Assembly (NCBI RefSeq): GCF_016811075.1
Contig: NZ_JAFBGL010000012.1
Location: 1-64,000 of the forward strand
Direction: 5' to 3'
DNA length: 64,000 bases
From: Oceaniferula flava
GTDB taxonomy: Bacteria; Verrucomicrobiota; Verrucomicrobiia; Verrucomicrobiales; Akkermansiaceae
Shown here: one piece after another, positions 56,362-64,000 of the stretch
Position numbering within the stretch: position 1 is the stretch's first letter
Layout: each line of letters starts with the position of its first letter
Made by a program: the position numbers and the translations under genes
The notes under the pieces: generated by a model
The model's input: only the letters and a program-made list of their open reading frames with translations
Told to the model about the DNA's origin: nothing
Databases searched by the model: none

Positions 56362-57687
56362 ATGACTATCAAATCCATACTACCAGCATCCCTACTGCTT
56401 CTCGGTGCAGGCACTCTGCTCGCCCAAGATGATCCGCCTACTGATTACGCCAAATTTGAAGGCAGTGCTGAATACGTTAAATTCGCCCTCAATAACCTCT
56501 GGATCCTCATATCCGCTGCATTGGTCTTCCTGATGCACCTTGGCTTCGCCAGCCTCGAGTCCGGTTTATGTCAGAGTAAAAATACCGTGAACATCCTGTT
56601 CAAAAACTGCTTCATCATCGCGATGGGCGTTCTGACTTACTACCTCGTCGGTTTCAACACTCACTACCCAGCCGAGTGGCAAATGGACGGATTCCTCGGC
56701 CTCGGCGGCCCAGCTGGAGCAGAAGCCGGCAGCGCCGATTTCACCTCGGAATACAACCCTGGTTACACTTACTGGTCAGACTTCATCTTCCAAGCCATGT
56801 TTGCCGCTACCGCAGCAACCATCGTTTCCGGTGCTGTCGCCGAGCGTGTTAAACTCGGTTCTTTCCTGATCTTCGCGACCCTCCTGGTTGCCTTCGCTTA
56901 CCCAATCGCCGGTTCATGGCACTGGGGCACAGGTTTCCTCAGCCGCCTTGGCGATGGAGATGCCGCTTTCTACGACTTCGCTGGCTCCACAGTGGTGCAC
57001 GCCTTCGGTGGCTTCGCAGCCCTCGCCTGTGTTCTGATTCTCGGACCACGTGCTGGCAAATACACCAAGGAAGGTCTCAAACCTATCCTTCCTTCCAACC
57101 TTCCCTTGGCCACCATCGGTGCCTTCCTGCTCTTCCTCGGCTGGTTCGGCTTCAACGGCGGTTCCGTTCTTTCCGCTGACGCCCAAGGTGTTTCCACCGT
57201 CTTCGTGACCACTGCCCTGGCAGCTTGCGCCGGCGCCCTTGCCAGCATCGCTACCGCATGGATCGTCCTCAAGAAGCCTGATCTCTCCATGGCCCTTAAC
57301 GGTTTCCTTGCCGGCCTCGTCGGTATCACCGCTGGTGCAGATGCCATCTCCCCATCCATGTCCCTGGTAGCAGGTGGTGTGGCCGGTGTCCTGGTGGTCT
57401 TCTCCATCATGTTCTTCGACAAAATCAAGGTCGACGATCCAGTGGGTGCCATCTCCGTTCACGGTGTTTGCGGTATCTGGGGAACTCTGGCTGTTGCCTT
57501 CCTCAGCGATGCAGCCACCCTTTCCTCACAGCTGATCGGTATCGTTTCAGTCTGCGCCTTCGCCTTTGTCTTCTCATTCGCTCTGTTCTTCATCCTCAAG
57601 CTCATCATGGGTGTCCGGGTTGACGCAGACGAGGAAAGCGAAGGTCTGGATGTTGCCGAGCACGGCGCTCCTGCTTACAACAAGTAA
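56362..57687 (+). CDS. amt: Ammonium transporter
   Basis: Amt/MEP/Rh-family channel with 441 residues. A cleavable signal peptide (about 1-22, cut near LLAQDD) precedes eleven membrane helices. The twin-His pair is present: GSTVVHAFGGFA and SVHGVCGIWG. The Phe gate regions are FQAMFAATAATIVSG and LGWFGFNGG. No P-II (glnK) gene lies beside it, unlike the usual glnK-amtB pair. The C terminus ends in acidic residues (EESEGLDVAEHGAPAYNK). A sigma-54 promoter precedes it and a strong terminator follows. Confidence 0.96.
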   Translation: MTIKSILPASLLLLGAGTLLAQDDPPTDYAKFEGSAEYVKFALNNLWILISAALVFLMHLGFASLESGLCQSKNTVNILFKNCFIIAMGVLTYYLVGFNTHYPAEWQMDGFLGLGGPAGAEAGSADFTSEYNPGYTYWSDFIFQAMFAATAATIVSGAVAERVKLGSFLIFATLLVAFAYPIAGSWHWGTGFLSRLGDGDAAFYDFAGSTVVHAFGGFAALACVLILGPRAGKYTKEGLKPILPSNLPLATIGAFLLFLGWFGFNGGSVLSADAQGVSTVFVTTALAACAGALASIATAWIVLKKPDLSMALNGFLAGLVGITAGADAISPSMSLVAGGVAGVLVVFSIMFFDKIKVDDPVGAISVHGVCGIWGTLAVAFLSDAATLSSQLIGIVSVCAFAFVFSFALFFILKLIMGVRVDADEESEGLDVAEHGAPAYNK

Positions 57688-57712
57688 GACCATCCATTCT
57701 GGAAAATTCACC

Positions 57713-57746
57713 ACCGGAAGAGCTGCAAGGCTCTTCCGGTTTTTTG
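57713..57746 (+). terminator. Rho-independent terminator of amt
   Basis: A perfect 11-base-pair stem (57713-57723 with 57730-57740) and a six-base loop are followed by a run of T. It ends the amt transcript before the coaX unit. Confidence 0.9.
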
Positions 57747-57813
57747 TGCCTGTGCACCAGCCGGTTTTCCAGGCTTTCCATTCGGCCTTGATCTCCCCTA
57801 GAGTCGCCCAGCC

Positions 57814-58557
57814 ATGCGACTGCTCCTGATTGACAATTCCAACACGCGCACCAAATTCACCTTGTCGAGCGCCGATGCCCTCGGCGACTGGAGCGCCGTC
57901 ATTCCCACCTGCGACATCTCGGAGAGCAGCCTAGCCAGCACCCTGGCCTCCTGCGATTGGGACGCCAGTCTTATCAGCTCCGTGGTGCCCGCCAAGGCCG
58001 CCGTGCTGGAACAATTCCTAGCCGGCAAACCCTGCCACAGCCTGAGCCACCGGAGCCGTTTACCAATCGGTATCGACTACCCCTCGCCGCAGCAAATCGG
58101 GGCCGACCGCTTAGCCAATGCCGCCGCCGCCCATGTGATGTTTGGCAGCCCGGCGATCGTTCTGGATTTCGGCACCGCCGTCACCTTCGACGTGCTGGGC
58201 CTGGATGACGCCCAACAGCCAGTCTATCAGGGAGGCGTGATTGCTCCCGGACTGGCATCGATGACCGAAGGGCTCGCGCGCCGCACAGCCCTGCTGCCTC
58301 ACATCGAACTGGAGGAACCGACCCAAGCGATTGGCAAATCCACCGAGCAGGCGATGCTCGCTGGCGCCGTATTTGGCTACCGCGGACTGGTGCGTGAGAT
58401 CATCCAGCAAATTCAGGCTGAGCTACCGGGCGAGGCGAATATCATTGCCACCGGGGGTGATGCCACATTAATCACTCGCGGCCTTCCGGAAATCCATCAA
58501 CACTGCCCCCAGCTCACACTTGAAGGATTGCGCCTCATCGCCAACCTCAATCTCTAG
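57814..58557 (+). CDS. coaX: Type III pantothenate kinase
   Basis: Phosphorylates pantothenate, the first step to coenzyme A; the type III enzyme needs a monovalent cation and is not feedback-inhibited by CoA. The 247-residue protein has the ASKHA-fold phosphate-1 loop LLIDNSNTRTKF, the type III signature IGADRLANAAAAHVMFG and the phosphate-2 region LDFGTAVTFDVL, then YQGGVIAPGLASM. It is followed after three bases by the ROK kinase gene, so the two form one transcript. panE in this window belongs to the same route. Confidence 0.93.
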   Translation: MRLLLIDNSNTRTKFTLSSADALGDWSAVIPTCDISESSLASTLASCDWDASLISSVVPAKAAVLEQFLAGKPCHSLSHRSRLPIGIDYPSPQQIGADRLANAAAAHVMFGSPAIVLDFGTAVTFDVLGLDDAQQPVYQGGVIAPGLASMTEGLARRTALLPHIELEEPTQAIGKSTEQAMLAGAVFGYRGLVREIIQQIQAELPGEANIIATGGDATLITRGLPEIHQHCPQLTLEGLRLIANLNL

Positions 58558-58560
58558 ACA

Positions 58561-59520
58561 ATGACTCAGCCAGACACTTATCCCAACACCGCCTTAGGAA
58601 TCGACTTCGGAGGAACCTCCGTCAAGTTCGGCGTCGTCCAAGGACACGACGTGATCGACAGCGCCCCCGCCATCGCCACCGATGACTACACGGAACCGGC
58701 CCCACTGATCGATGCCATCGTGCGTGTTATCGAAGACCTGCGCACCCGTCACCCCGGCATTTCCGCCATCGGCGCAGGAGCTCCCGGCTTTGTCAATTTC
58801 CGCACCGGCACCATCCACAACCTCACCAATGTCACCGGCTGGAGCAATATCCCGCTGCGCGAAATTCTCCACCTGCGCACCGGCCTCCCGGTGACCATCG
58901 AAAATGACGCCAACTGCATGGCCTACGCCGAGTGGAAAGAAGGCGCCGGCCAGGGGAAGGATCACCTGATCTGCATCACCCTCGGCACCGGCGTCGGCGG
59001 CGGCATCGTCAGTCACGGCCACATGCTGCGCGGCGCGGAATTCGTCGCCGGAGAGCTCGGTCAGATGTCGATCGATTACCAAGGCCGCAAAGGCGCCTAC
59101 AGCAACCGGGGCTCCCTGGAAGATTACATCGGCAACAACGAGATCGCAGCCGATGCGCGTGAGTATTACGCCTCCAAGGGCATCGAGCGCAGCGTCACCG
59201 ACTGCACACCGGCCGCACTTTCCCAGGCCGCCAATGAAGGCGATGCCATCGCCGTGGAAATCTGGAAAAATATCGCCGAAAAGCTCGCCACCTCCGCAAT
59301 GAACGCCTGCTGGCTACTCAACCCGGAGGCCATCGTCATCGGTGGTGGTGTCGCCAAAGCCGGCGACCTCCTGTTCAAGCCATTCGAAGCCTCGCTACGC
59401 TCCCAGCTGGCTCCGGCATTCTCGGAACACCTGCAAATCCTGCCGGCCCACTTCTGCAATGACGCCGGCATCATCGGCGCCGCAGCCCTGGCACTGGAAG
59501 AGTCAAAAAAATCCCTCTAA
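58561..59520 (+). CDS. ROK-family sugar kinase, zinc site missing
   Basis: A 319-residue kinase of the ROK group (glucokinase-like). It has IDFGGTSVKFGVVQG at the start, APGFVNFRTG, the sugar-binding ENDANCMAYAEW and ITLGTGVGGGIV, and GEL in AGELGQMSIDY. Ordinary ROK kinases carry a His and a CxCGxxGCxE zinc motif next; here the His is Gln and the segment reads GRKGAYSNRGSLEDY, with no Cys. The fold may be stabilised in another way, or the substrate may differ. It starts three bases after coaX. Confidence 0.88.
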   Translation: MTQPDTYPNTALGIDFGGTSVKFGVVQGHDVIDSAPAIATDDYTEPAPLIDAIVRVIEDLRTRHPGISAIGAGAPGFVNFRTGTIHNLTNVTGWSNIPLREILHLRTGLPVTIENDANCMAYAEWKEGAGQGKDHLICITLGTGVGGGIVSHGHMLRGAEFVAGELGQMSIDYQGRKGAYSNRGSLEDYIGNNEIAADAREYYASKGIERSVTDCTPAALSQAANEGDAIAVEIWKNIAEKLATSAMNACWLLNPEAIVIGGGVAKAGDLLFKPFEASLRSQLAPAFSEHLQILPAHFCNDAGIIGAAALALEESKKSL

Positions 59521-59586
59521 TTCGTGCAAATTAATCGTGCCATTGGGAGCTTCCATGCTTAGCTTGAATAGCAGTCCACTTTCATC

Positions 59587-60399
59587 ATGAATCAAATCGG
59601 TAATCTCACCCTCGATCCCTCGTCCCCTTTCTTCATCCTCGGCCCATGCGCACTCGAATCGGAAGAGTTTGCCTGGGAAATGGCCCGTTCTTTAAAAGCC
59701 ATCGCAGAGCGCACCGGCATCCAGTTGATTTTCAAAGCCTCCTACGATAAGGCAAACCGCACTTCGGTCGATTCCTTCAGGGGCCCCGGCGTGGTGGAAG
59801 GTTGCCGCATCCTCGGCGAAATCGGCAAAGAGCTCGGCCTGCCCGTCACCACCGATGTGCACACGCCTGAAGACGCGGAAATCGCCGCGGAGACCATCGA
59901 TTTCCTCCAGATCCCCGCCTTCCTCTGTCGCCAGACCGATTTGCTTGAAGCCTGCGCCAAAACCGGACGTCCGGTGAACATCAAAAAAGGCCAATTCCTC
60001 GCGCCCTGGGACGTCAAACCCATCGCCGGGAAAATGAAACACTTCAACTGCGAGCACTTCTACATCACCGAACGCGGCTCCACCTTCGGCTACAATAACC
60101 TCGTGGCCGACATGCGCTCGCTCTACTGGATGCGCGATCTCGGCATGAAGGTCATCTTCGATGCCACCCACTCGGTGCAACGCCCGGGCGGAGAAGGCGG
60201 AACAACCGGAGGCGATGGTATTCTCGCCCCCGTGCTGGCCCGTGCAGCCGTTGCCACTGGCGTCGACGGCGTGTTCATGGAAACCCACTCCAATCCGGAA
60301 AAAGCATTCTCAGACGGCCCCAACCAGATCCCACTCAGCGAGATCGAGGGCGTGCTCACCAAGCTGCTCGCCGTGCATCACGCCGCCCACGCCGAATAA
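59587..60399 (+). CDS. kdsA: 3-Deoxy-8-phosphooctulonate synthase (KDO8P synthase)
   Basis: Makes KDO-8-phosphate from arabinose-5-phosphate and phosphoenolpyruvate for LPS inner-core synthesis. The 270-residue TIM-barrel protein has FILGPCALES with Cys21, the metal ligand of the metal-dependent class (the E. coli type has Asn there). It continues FKASYDKANRTS, RGPGVVEG, KGQFLAPWD, FYITERGSTFGYNNLV and FDATHSVQRPGG. It begins a group with the lptC/lptA-like gene and lptB, as in the LPS transport cluster of proteobacteria. The gene spacing to the next is 36 bases. Confidence 0.96.
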   Translation: MNQIGNLTLDPSSPFFILGPCALESEEFAWEMARSLKAIAERTGIQLIFKASYDKANRTSVDSFRGPGVVEGCRILGEIGKELGLPVTTDVHTPEDAEIAAETIDFLQIPAFLCRQTDLLEACAKTGRPVNIKKGQFLAPWDVKPIAGKMKHFNCEHFYITERGSTFGYNNLVADMRSLYWMRDLGMKVIFDATHSVQRPGGEGGTTGGDGILAPVLARAAVATGVDGVFMETHSNPEKAFSDGPNQIPLSEIEGVLTKLLAVHHAAHAE

Positions 60400-60435
60400 G
60401 TCCCCGTTGACCAGCTCACTCACTTCGTTATCCCC

Positions 60436-61863
60436 ATGGCCCAAGGCCTCCATATGCTCCACCCCACTGCGCTGAAGTTCTCGCAGCTTCTCAGTCTGGG
60501 TGCCGCTGCCTGCCTCTCGCTGGCACCGGTGGCATTTGCTCAGGACAATAAGACCGAGCCGGAGGAAAAACAAAGCTTCGGCGCCCTCGACGTGCTTCCG
60601 GCAGGCAGCATTCTGCGCCGCGTCAGACTGCCCCGCTACGATCAGGATTTCAATCCCGTCTCCTTGCTGACAGCCGAAACCCTCACGGTGCTCGATGACG
60701 AGCGTATCGACGGCCTGGGACTCACCTTCCAGCTCTACGATGACCAAGGGAAGGTCTCTGCTCGCACCAAGATGAGGCACGCCATCTACAACCAGAAACG
60801 GGCCACCCTGCATGCCAGCGAGGCGGTTTTCATCCAAGGCAAAGGCTTTGTGGTCTCCGGCACCGGCATGGTTTGTGACATCAAAAAGAACCAGAACCGC
60901 ATCTTCATCTTTGGCCCCGTCTCCAGCAAATTCACCCGCGCCACACCCAAACCATCCACTGCCATGCAGCTGAAACCACCATTCTCACCACGCGCAATCG
61001 CAGGCTCGCTGATCACGCTCACCGGACTCTCCACCAGCCTCATGGCAGAGCCTGCCAGCCACCTCACCGAAGCCCAACTGGCTGAGCTCGACGAAATGAA
61101 CCGCTCGATCAAACACCAGATCGAAGAACAACGCGAAACCATCACCACCACTCTGGAAGAAGACCGCCGACTCGACTCCGCAGCCAGCGCCTCGATGCGC
61201 CCCTTCCTCAAGAGCATTGGCCAGGCTGCCCTGCTCGTGCAAACGGATGCCTCCGAAAAAAAGGCGCCTGCTCCGGTGGAAAAAGGGGTGAAGGAAGCTC
61301 CTGCGAAAAAGCCGGCCGACCCCAAAGCCGCCAAAGTTGATACTCTCAAAGTGGAATGTGAAGGCGGGCTCTACTTTGATTCCGACACCGGCATCCTCGC
61401 CTACCTGAAAAATGTCAGCCTGACCGAAGCTCGCTTCCATCTCAGCTGCTCTGACGAGTTGAAAGTTTTTCTCGATCAAAAACCGGCACCTGCCGCGCCG
61501 AAAGCGAAAGCAAGCGCCACGGAAACCGACAAGCCGAAGGCTGAAACCAAGCCTAAAATCGAGCCGGAGAGCGGTCTCTCGTCCTTTGGCGACCTCAAAC
61601 GCATCATTGCCACCGGCGATGTCAAAGTCACGCGCAAGGACGATCAGGGCAAGCTCTTCGTCGCCACTGCCGCCACCGCCAGCTACGATGCCAAAACCGG
61701 TGAAATGATCCTCCGCGGCGGCCGACCAAGGCTGCAGCTGGGACCTAACCAGTTCCTGCAATCCCGCACCGACGGCGCCTACATCCGCATTCTCAAAAAT
61801 GGCAAACTCACCACCAGCCGTGGTCGATGGACCATGGAGACTCCGGTCAAACAAGCTCCCTGA
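60436..61863 (+). CDS. LptC/LptA-like fusion with internal signal-peptide segment
   Basis: A 475-residue protein, probably the periplasmic LPS-transport bridge. Residues 1-36 are a signal peptide. Residues about 50-165 look like an LptC-type domain (strands SLLTAETLTVLDDERIDG, ARTKMRHAIYNQKR, HASEAVFIQGKGFVVSG). Residues 177-204 form a second signal-peptide-like segment beginning with Met177, with a hydrophobic core and SLMA at the end. An LptA/OstA-like domain then runs from about 295 to the end (IATGDVKVTRKDDQG, GEMILRGGRPRLQLG). An Ala/Lys/Pro-rich linker lies between. The next gene is lptB. Confidence 0.75.
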   Translation: MAQGLHMLHPTALKFSQLLSLGAAACLSLAPVAFAQDNKTEPEEKQSFGALDVLPAGSILRRVRLPRYDQDFNPVSLLTAETLTVLDDERIDGLGLTFQLYDDQGKVSARTKMRHAIYNQKRATLHASEAVFIQGKGFVVSGTGMVCDIKKNQNRIFIFGPVSSKFTRATPKPSTAMQLKPPFSPRAIAGSLITLTGLSTSLMAEPASHLTEAQLAELDEMNRSIKHQIEEQRETITTTLEEDRRLDSAASASMRPFLKSIGQAALLVQTDASEKKAPAPVEKGVKEAPAKKPADPKAAKVDTLKVECEGGLYFDSDTGILAYLKNVSLTEARFHLSCSDELKVFLDQKPAPAAPKAKASATETDKPKAETKPKIEPESGLSSFGDLKRIIATGDVKVTRKDDQGKLFVATAATASYDAKTGEMILRGGRPRLQLGPNQFLQSRTDGAYIRILKNGKLTTSRGRWTMETPVKQAP

Positions 61864-61919
61864 TCAACTACTCAAGCCCCGCGCACCTCGACTTCATTTC
61901 CCCCGCATCACCCACCACC

Positions 61920-62732
61920 ATGGCCAGTATGCCCACTCCCTCTGACGCCCTCCCCGCCACACCCGAGCCCATCCATTTGGGAAACTCATCTCGCCGGGAC
62001 ACCTCAACCTTGCTAGAAGCTCAGGGGTTGATGAAAACTTACGGCGGACGCACCGTGGTCAATCACGTGAATCTGTCGGTCCGTCAGGGTGAAATCGTCG
62101 GGCTGCTAGGTCCGAATGGGGCCGGCAAGACCACCTCGTTTTACATGATCGCCGGCTTGATTCCACCCGATGCTGGAGTGGTCAATTTCAATAACACCAA
62201 CATTTCCAACCTCCCCATGCACAAACGGGCCCAGCTCGGTATGGGCTACCTGCCACAGGAGGAGTCGATCTTCCGCCACCTCAGCGTGGAGGAGAACTTG
62301 ATGGCTGTGTTAGAGACGCGCCGCGATCTCAGCCGCAAGCAACGCCGGATGCGTGCCGATCAGTTACTCGAGCGATTCAGCATCACCAAACTGCGTAAAT
62401 CCGAAGCCCTTGCCCTCTCCGGAGGGGAAAAGCGCCGCCTGGTCATCGCCCGCTCACTCTGCACCGATCCCACCCTGCTGATGCTGGATGAACCCTTCGG
62501 TGGGGTCGACCCCATTGCTGTCGGAGATATCCAAAAAATCGTTTGCGATTTGCGCGATCAAGACGGACTTTCTATCCTAATCACGGACCATAATGTCAGA
62601 GAAACACTTCATATTGTTGACCACGCGTATTTACTGCATGAAGGTAAGTTAATCCTTGAAGGTGAAGCCAATGAAATTGCCGTCAACCCCATCGCCAGAA
62701 AGCACTACCTGGGCAAAGATTTCGTCCTCTAA
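61920..62732 (+). CDS. lptB: LPS export ABC ATPase LptB
   Basis: Energises LPS extraction from the inner membrane with LptFG (not in the window). The 270-residue protein has a polar N-terminal extension of about 30 residues, then Walker A GLLGPNGAGKTTSFYMI, the Q-loop in YLPQEESIFRHLSVEENL (typical of LptB), the signature ALSGGEKRRLVIARSL, Walker B LLMLDEPFGGVDP and the H-loop ITDHNVRET. The start at 61920 follows the previous gene by 56 bases. Another ATG lies at 61929. Confidence 0.95.
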   Translation: MASMPTPSDALPATPEPIHLGNSSRRDTSTLLEAQGLMKTYGGRTVVNHVNLSVRQGEIVGLLGPNGAGKTTSFYMIAGLIPPDAGVVNFNNTNISNLPMHKRAQLGMGYLPQEESIFRHLSVEENLMAVLETRRDLSRKQRRMRADQLLERFSITKLRKSEALALSGGEKRRLVIARSLCTDPTLLMLDEPFGGVDPIAVGDIQKIVCDLRDQDGLSILITDHNVRETLHIVDHAYLLHEGKLILEGEANEIAVNPIARKHYLGKDFVL

Positions 62733-62829
62733 CATTCTCTACCAATCTGAACTGCAACCCCGAATAACATACTGAACTCGGAACCGTCCGGGCTCTAACA
62801 ACGTAATACCAAAGAAAGGAAACCATAAG

Positions 62830-63423
62830 ATGCAAACAGCAAATGCAAACACCCAAGTCACCGTCACTGTCCGCCACGAGGATATCACCGATTCCCTGCG
62901 CGACTATGCTACCAAGAAGATTCAGGGACTGCATCTCGACTACCCCAAAATCATCGAGGCCAAAGCTATTCTCGATGTCCAGAAGAACCGCCACCATGCG
63001 GAAATCATCCTTTTCTGTGCCAACCACATCGTCATCGATGCATCCAGCGATACCAAGGATATGTATGCATCTATCGATGAGACCATTTCCAAAATCGCCC
63101 GCCGCATGCGCAAATACAAAACGCGCCTGCTGAAAAAGCAACGGGCCAACCGAGGTCAGGACACCATCCGCCACCTCGATGAAAAAGTCTACGCCTCCAG
63201 CTTCCTCGACGAACTCGACGAAGAGCAAGAGCCTGAGCACGATCCAGAACCAATGATCATTCACCGCGAGAGCTACCGCTTGCGCACCATGGTCAAGGAG
63301 GACGCCATCATGGCCCTGGAACTCTCTGACAAGCCGTTCATCGTCTTCAACAATGAGCGCCGCAACGTCACCCAGATCCTTTACCGCCGAAACGATGGCG
63401 ACTATGCCATCATCGAGCCCTAA
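62830..63423 (+). CDS. hpf: Long-form ribosome hibernation-promoting factor
   Basis: Binds the small subunit and pairs 70S ribosomes in stationary phase. The 197-residue protein has the N-terminal S30AE domain (VTVTVRHEDITDSLRDYA, HHAEIILFCANHIV, DMYASIDETISKI) and a C-terminal dimerisation domain (IIHRESYRLRTMVKEDAIM, FNNERRNVTQILYRRNDGD). A linker rich in Glu/Asp joins them. It is one of the few genes in the window with a purine-rich Shine-Dalgarno (AAAGGAAA, about 8-15 bases before the ATG). In proteobacteria hpf follows lptB and rpoN; here it follows lptB with no rpoN. Confidence 0.95.
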   Translation: MQTANANTQVTVTVRHEDITDSLRDYATKKIQGLHLDYPKIIEAKAILDVQKNRHHAEIILFCANHIVIDASSDTKDMYASIDETISKIARRMRKYKTRLLKKQRANRGQDTIRHLDEKVYASSFLDELDEEQEPEHDPEPMIIHRESYRLRTMVKEDAIMALELSDKPFIVFNNERRNVTQILYRRNDGDYAIIEP

Positions 63424-63441
63424 GGTGGACGCTTGACTCTC

Positions 63442-63475
63442 AGCCCCATGATCTCTCGAGGTCATGGGGCTTTTT
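63442..63475 (+). terminator. Rho-independent terminator of hpf
   Basis: A perfect 10-base-pair stem (63442-63451 with 63462-63471) and a ten-base loop are followed by five T. It lies about 20 bases after the hpf stop codon. Confidence 0.88.
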
Positions 63476-63515
63476 CGTGCTTTCATCACTGGCCATTCCT
63501 TCTTAATTTCACAAC

Positions 63516-63998
63516 ATGATCAAAACCCTCATTTTACTCAGCGCCTTCCTCATCGCCTCACTGCACGCCCAAGACAGCGGTGCCGATAACAAACGCCCCA
63601 CCCTCTACCCCTTCGATGTCACCATAGGAGGCCAGAAAGCGGTCATGCAGGAGGGCAACATCCTCTTTGCCGTCATTGAAAATCCGGTGAAGCCGGATGC
63701 TTTGTTAGAAATCGAACAGCAAGCTCCGATGCTCATCATCAATGCCTTCAAGGTGAATGAAAAGGGTGAGGTCATGCAGCCGGGACAACAACCGGCCATC
63801 ATCTTCGCCCGCAACACCCAATCCACCAAACTTGATGCCACAATGGACAAGCAGCAGCTACAAGCAGGCCGCTACCTCGCGAACATCGTCGCCAACGGCA
63901 CGACCTCGCGAGTGGTCTTCGTGGTCGAAGACAAATCCGGAAAATTCAAGGTCCCCAGCCTGAAGTCACTGGTGGATTACTTGAAGAAAAAGCAGTAA
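63516..63998 (+). CDS. Small secreted protein
   Basis: A 160-residue protein with a signal peptide (about 1-18, cut after SLHA). The mature part is mostly strands: LYPFDVTIGGQKAVMQEG, NILFAVIENPVKPDALLEI, APMLIINAFKVNEKGE, YLANIVANGTTSRVVFVVE. The C terminus is basic (VDYLKKKQ). The beta-rich pattern suggests a small sandwich domain, but no family was recognised. It is complete and ends two bases before the window edge. Confidence 0.7.
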   Translation: MIKTLILLSAFLIASLHAQDSGADNKRPTLYPFDVTIGGQKAVMQEGNILFAVIENPVKPDALLEIEQQAPMLIINAFKVNEKGEVMQPGQQPAIIFARNTQSTKLDATMDKQQLQAGRYLANIVANGTTSRVVFVVEDKSGKFKVPSLKSLVDYLKKKQ

Positions 63999-64000
63999 TT

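Overview
The window is a stretch of chromosome from a Gram-negative bacterium that is most likely a member of the Verrucomicrobiota (Verrucomicrobiales-like). This assignment is an inference. It rests on: a choice-of-anchor-A protein ending in a PEP-CTERM sorting signal (25926-26885); a 1061-residue SecA with a large insertion; LPS genes (kdsA, an lptC/lptA-like gene, lptB); an ExbB/ExbD operon tied to a large TPR protein; moderately high GC with two sharply AT-rich intergenic islands; and start codons that almost never have a Shine-Dalgarno sequence in front. I found no rRNA, tRNA, CRISPR array, insertion sequence or prophage. The window is dense, mostly housekeeping chromosome.

Layout. 1-2100: a gene-poor start, folP (minus) and a divergent secreted protein. 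2148-6496: a minus-strand operon of ExbB, ExbD, a second ExbD-like protein without the proton-path Asp, and a 790-residue TPR protein. 6673-10121: uvrC, a HExxH protein and an N-acetylmuramoyl-L-alanine amidase. 10133-15718 (minus): a GH92 mannosidase, sufE, an HU/IHF-like protein, panE and bioA. 15852-25521: a Tyr/Lys-rich lipoprotein, argS, a PTS EIIA protein, a secreted protein with a PD-(D/E)XK-like motif, an mntR-like regulator, secA and serS. 25522-33669: an AT-rich island with the PEP-CTERM gene, mutY, a ThuA-like protein, a murU/amgK-like pair, a CHASE2-like membrane protein and argB. 33663-43691: a prepilin peptidase with an inserted domain, the CCA-adding enzyme, a DUF151 nuclease, a gamma carbonic anhydrase, a glucan phosphorylase, a lipoprotein hydrolase, a Nudix hydrolase and an AsmA-like protein. 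43820-51880: an ABCG-type exporter and a run of secreted or membrane proteins of unknown role. 52120-57687: a membrane pyrophosphatase, then a divergent porin/amt pair. 57814-64000: coaX, a ROK kinase, kdsA, the lptC/A-like gene, lptB, hpf and a secreted protein.

How the genes work together. Cell-envelope functions dominate: LPS synthesis and transport (kdsA, lptC/A, lptB), peptidoglycan turnover and recycling (amidase, murU/amgK-like pair), an energised Exb complex, an AsmA-like protein, a porin and SecA. Cofactor genes recur (folP, panE, coaX, bioA, sufE). The clearest regulatory signal is in the 758-base gap between the porin and amt. Each gene has a good sigma-54 (-24/-12) promoter, and both promoters sit exactly 38 bases from the start codon, which points to shared nitrogen control.

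Most unusual structure: the gap before serS holds four consecutive blocks, each of three 9-base units followed by a CAA-containing tail, next to a 7-base-period repeat that recurs about 11 kb away. Other points worth a second look are the lptC/lptA-like reading frame with an internal signal peptide, the glucan phosphorylase with Thr where the PLP lysine should be, and the degenerate ExbD.
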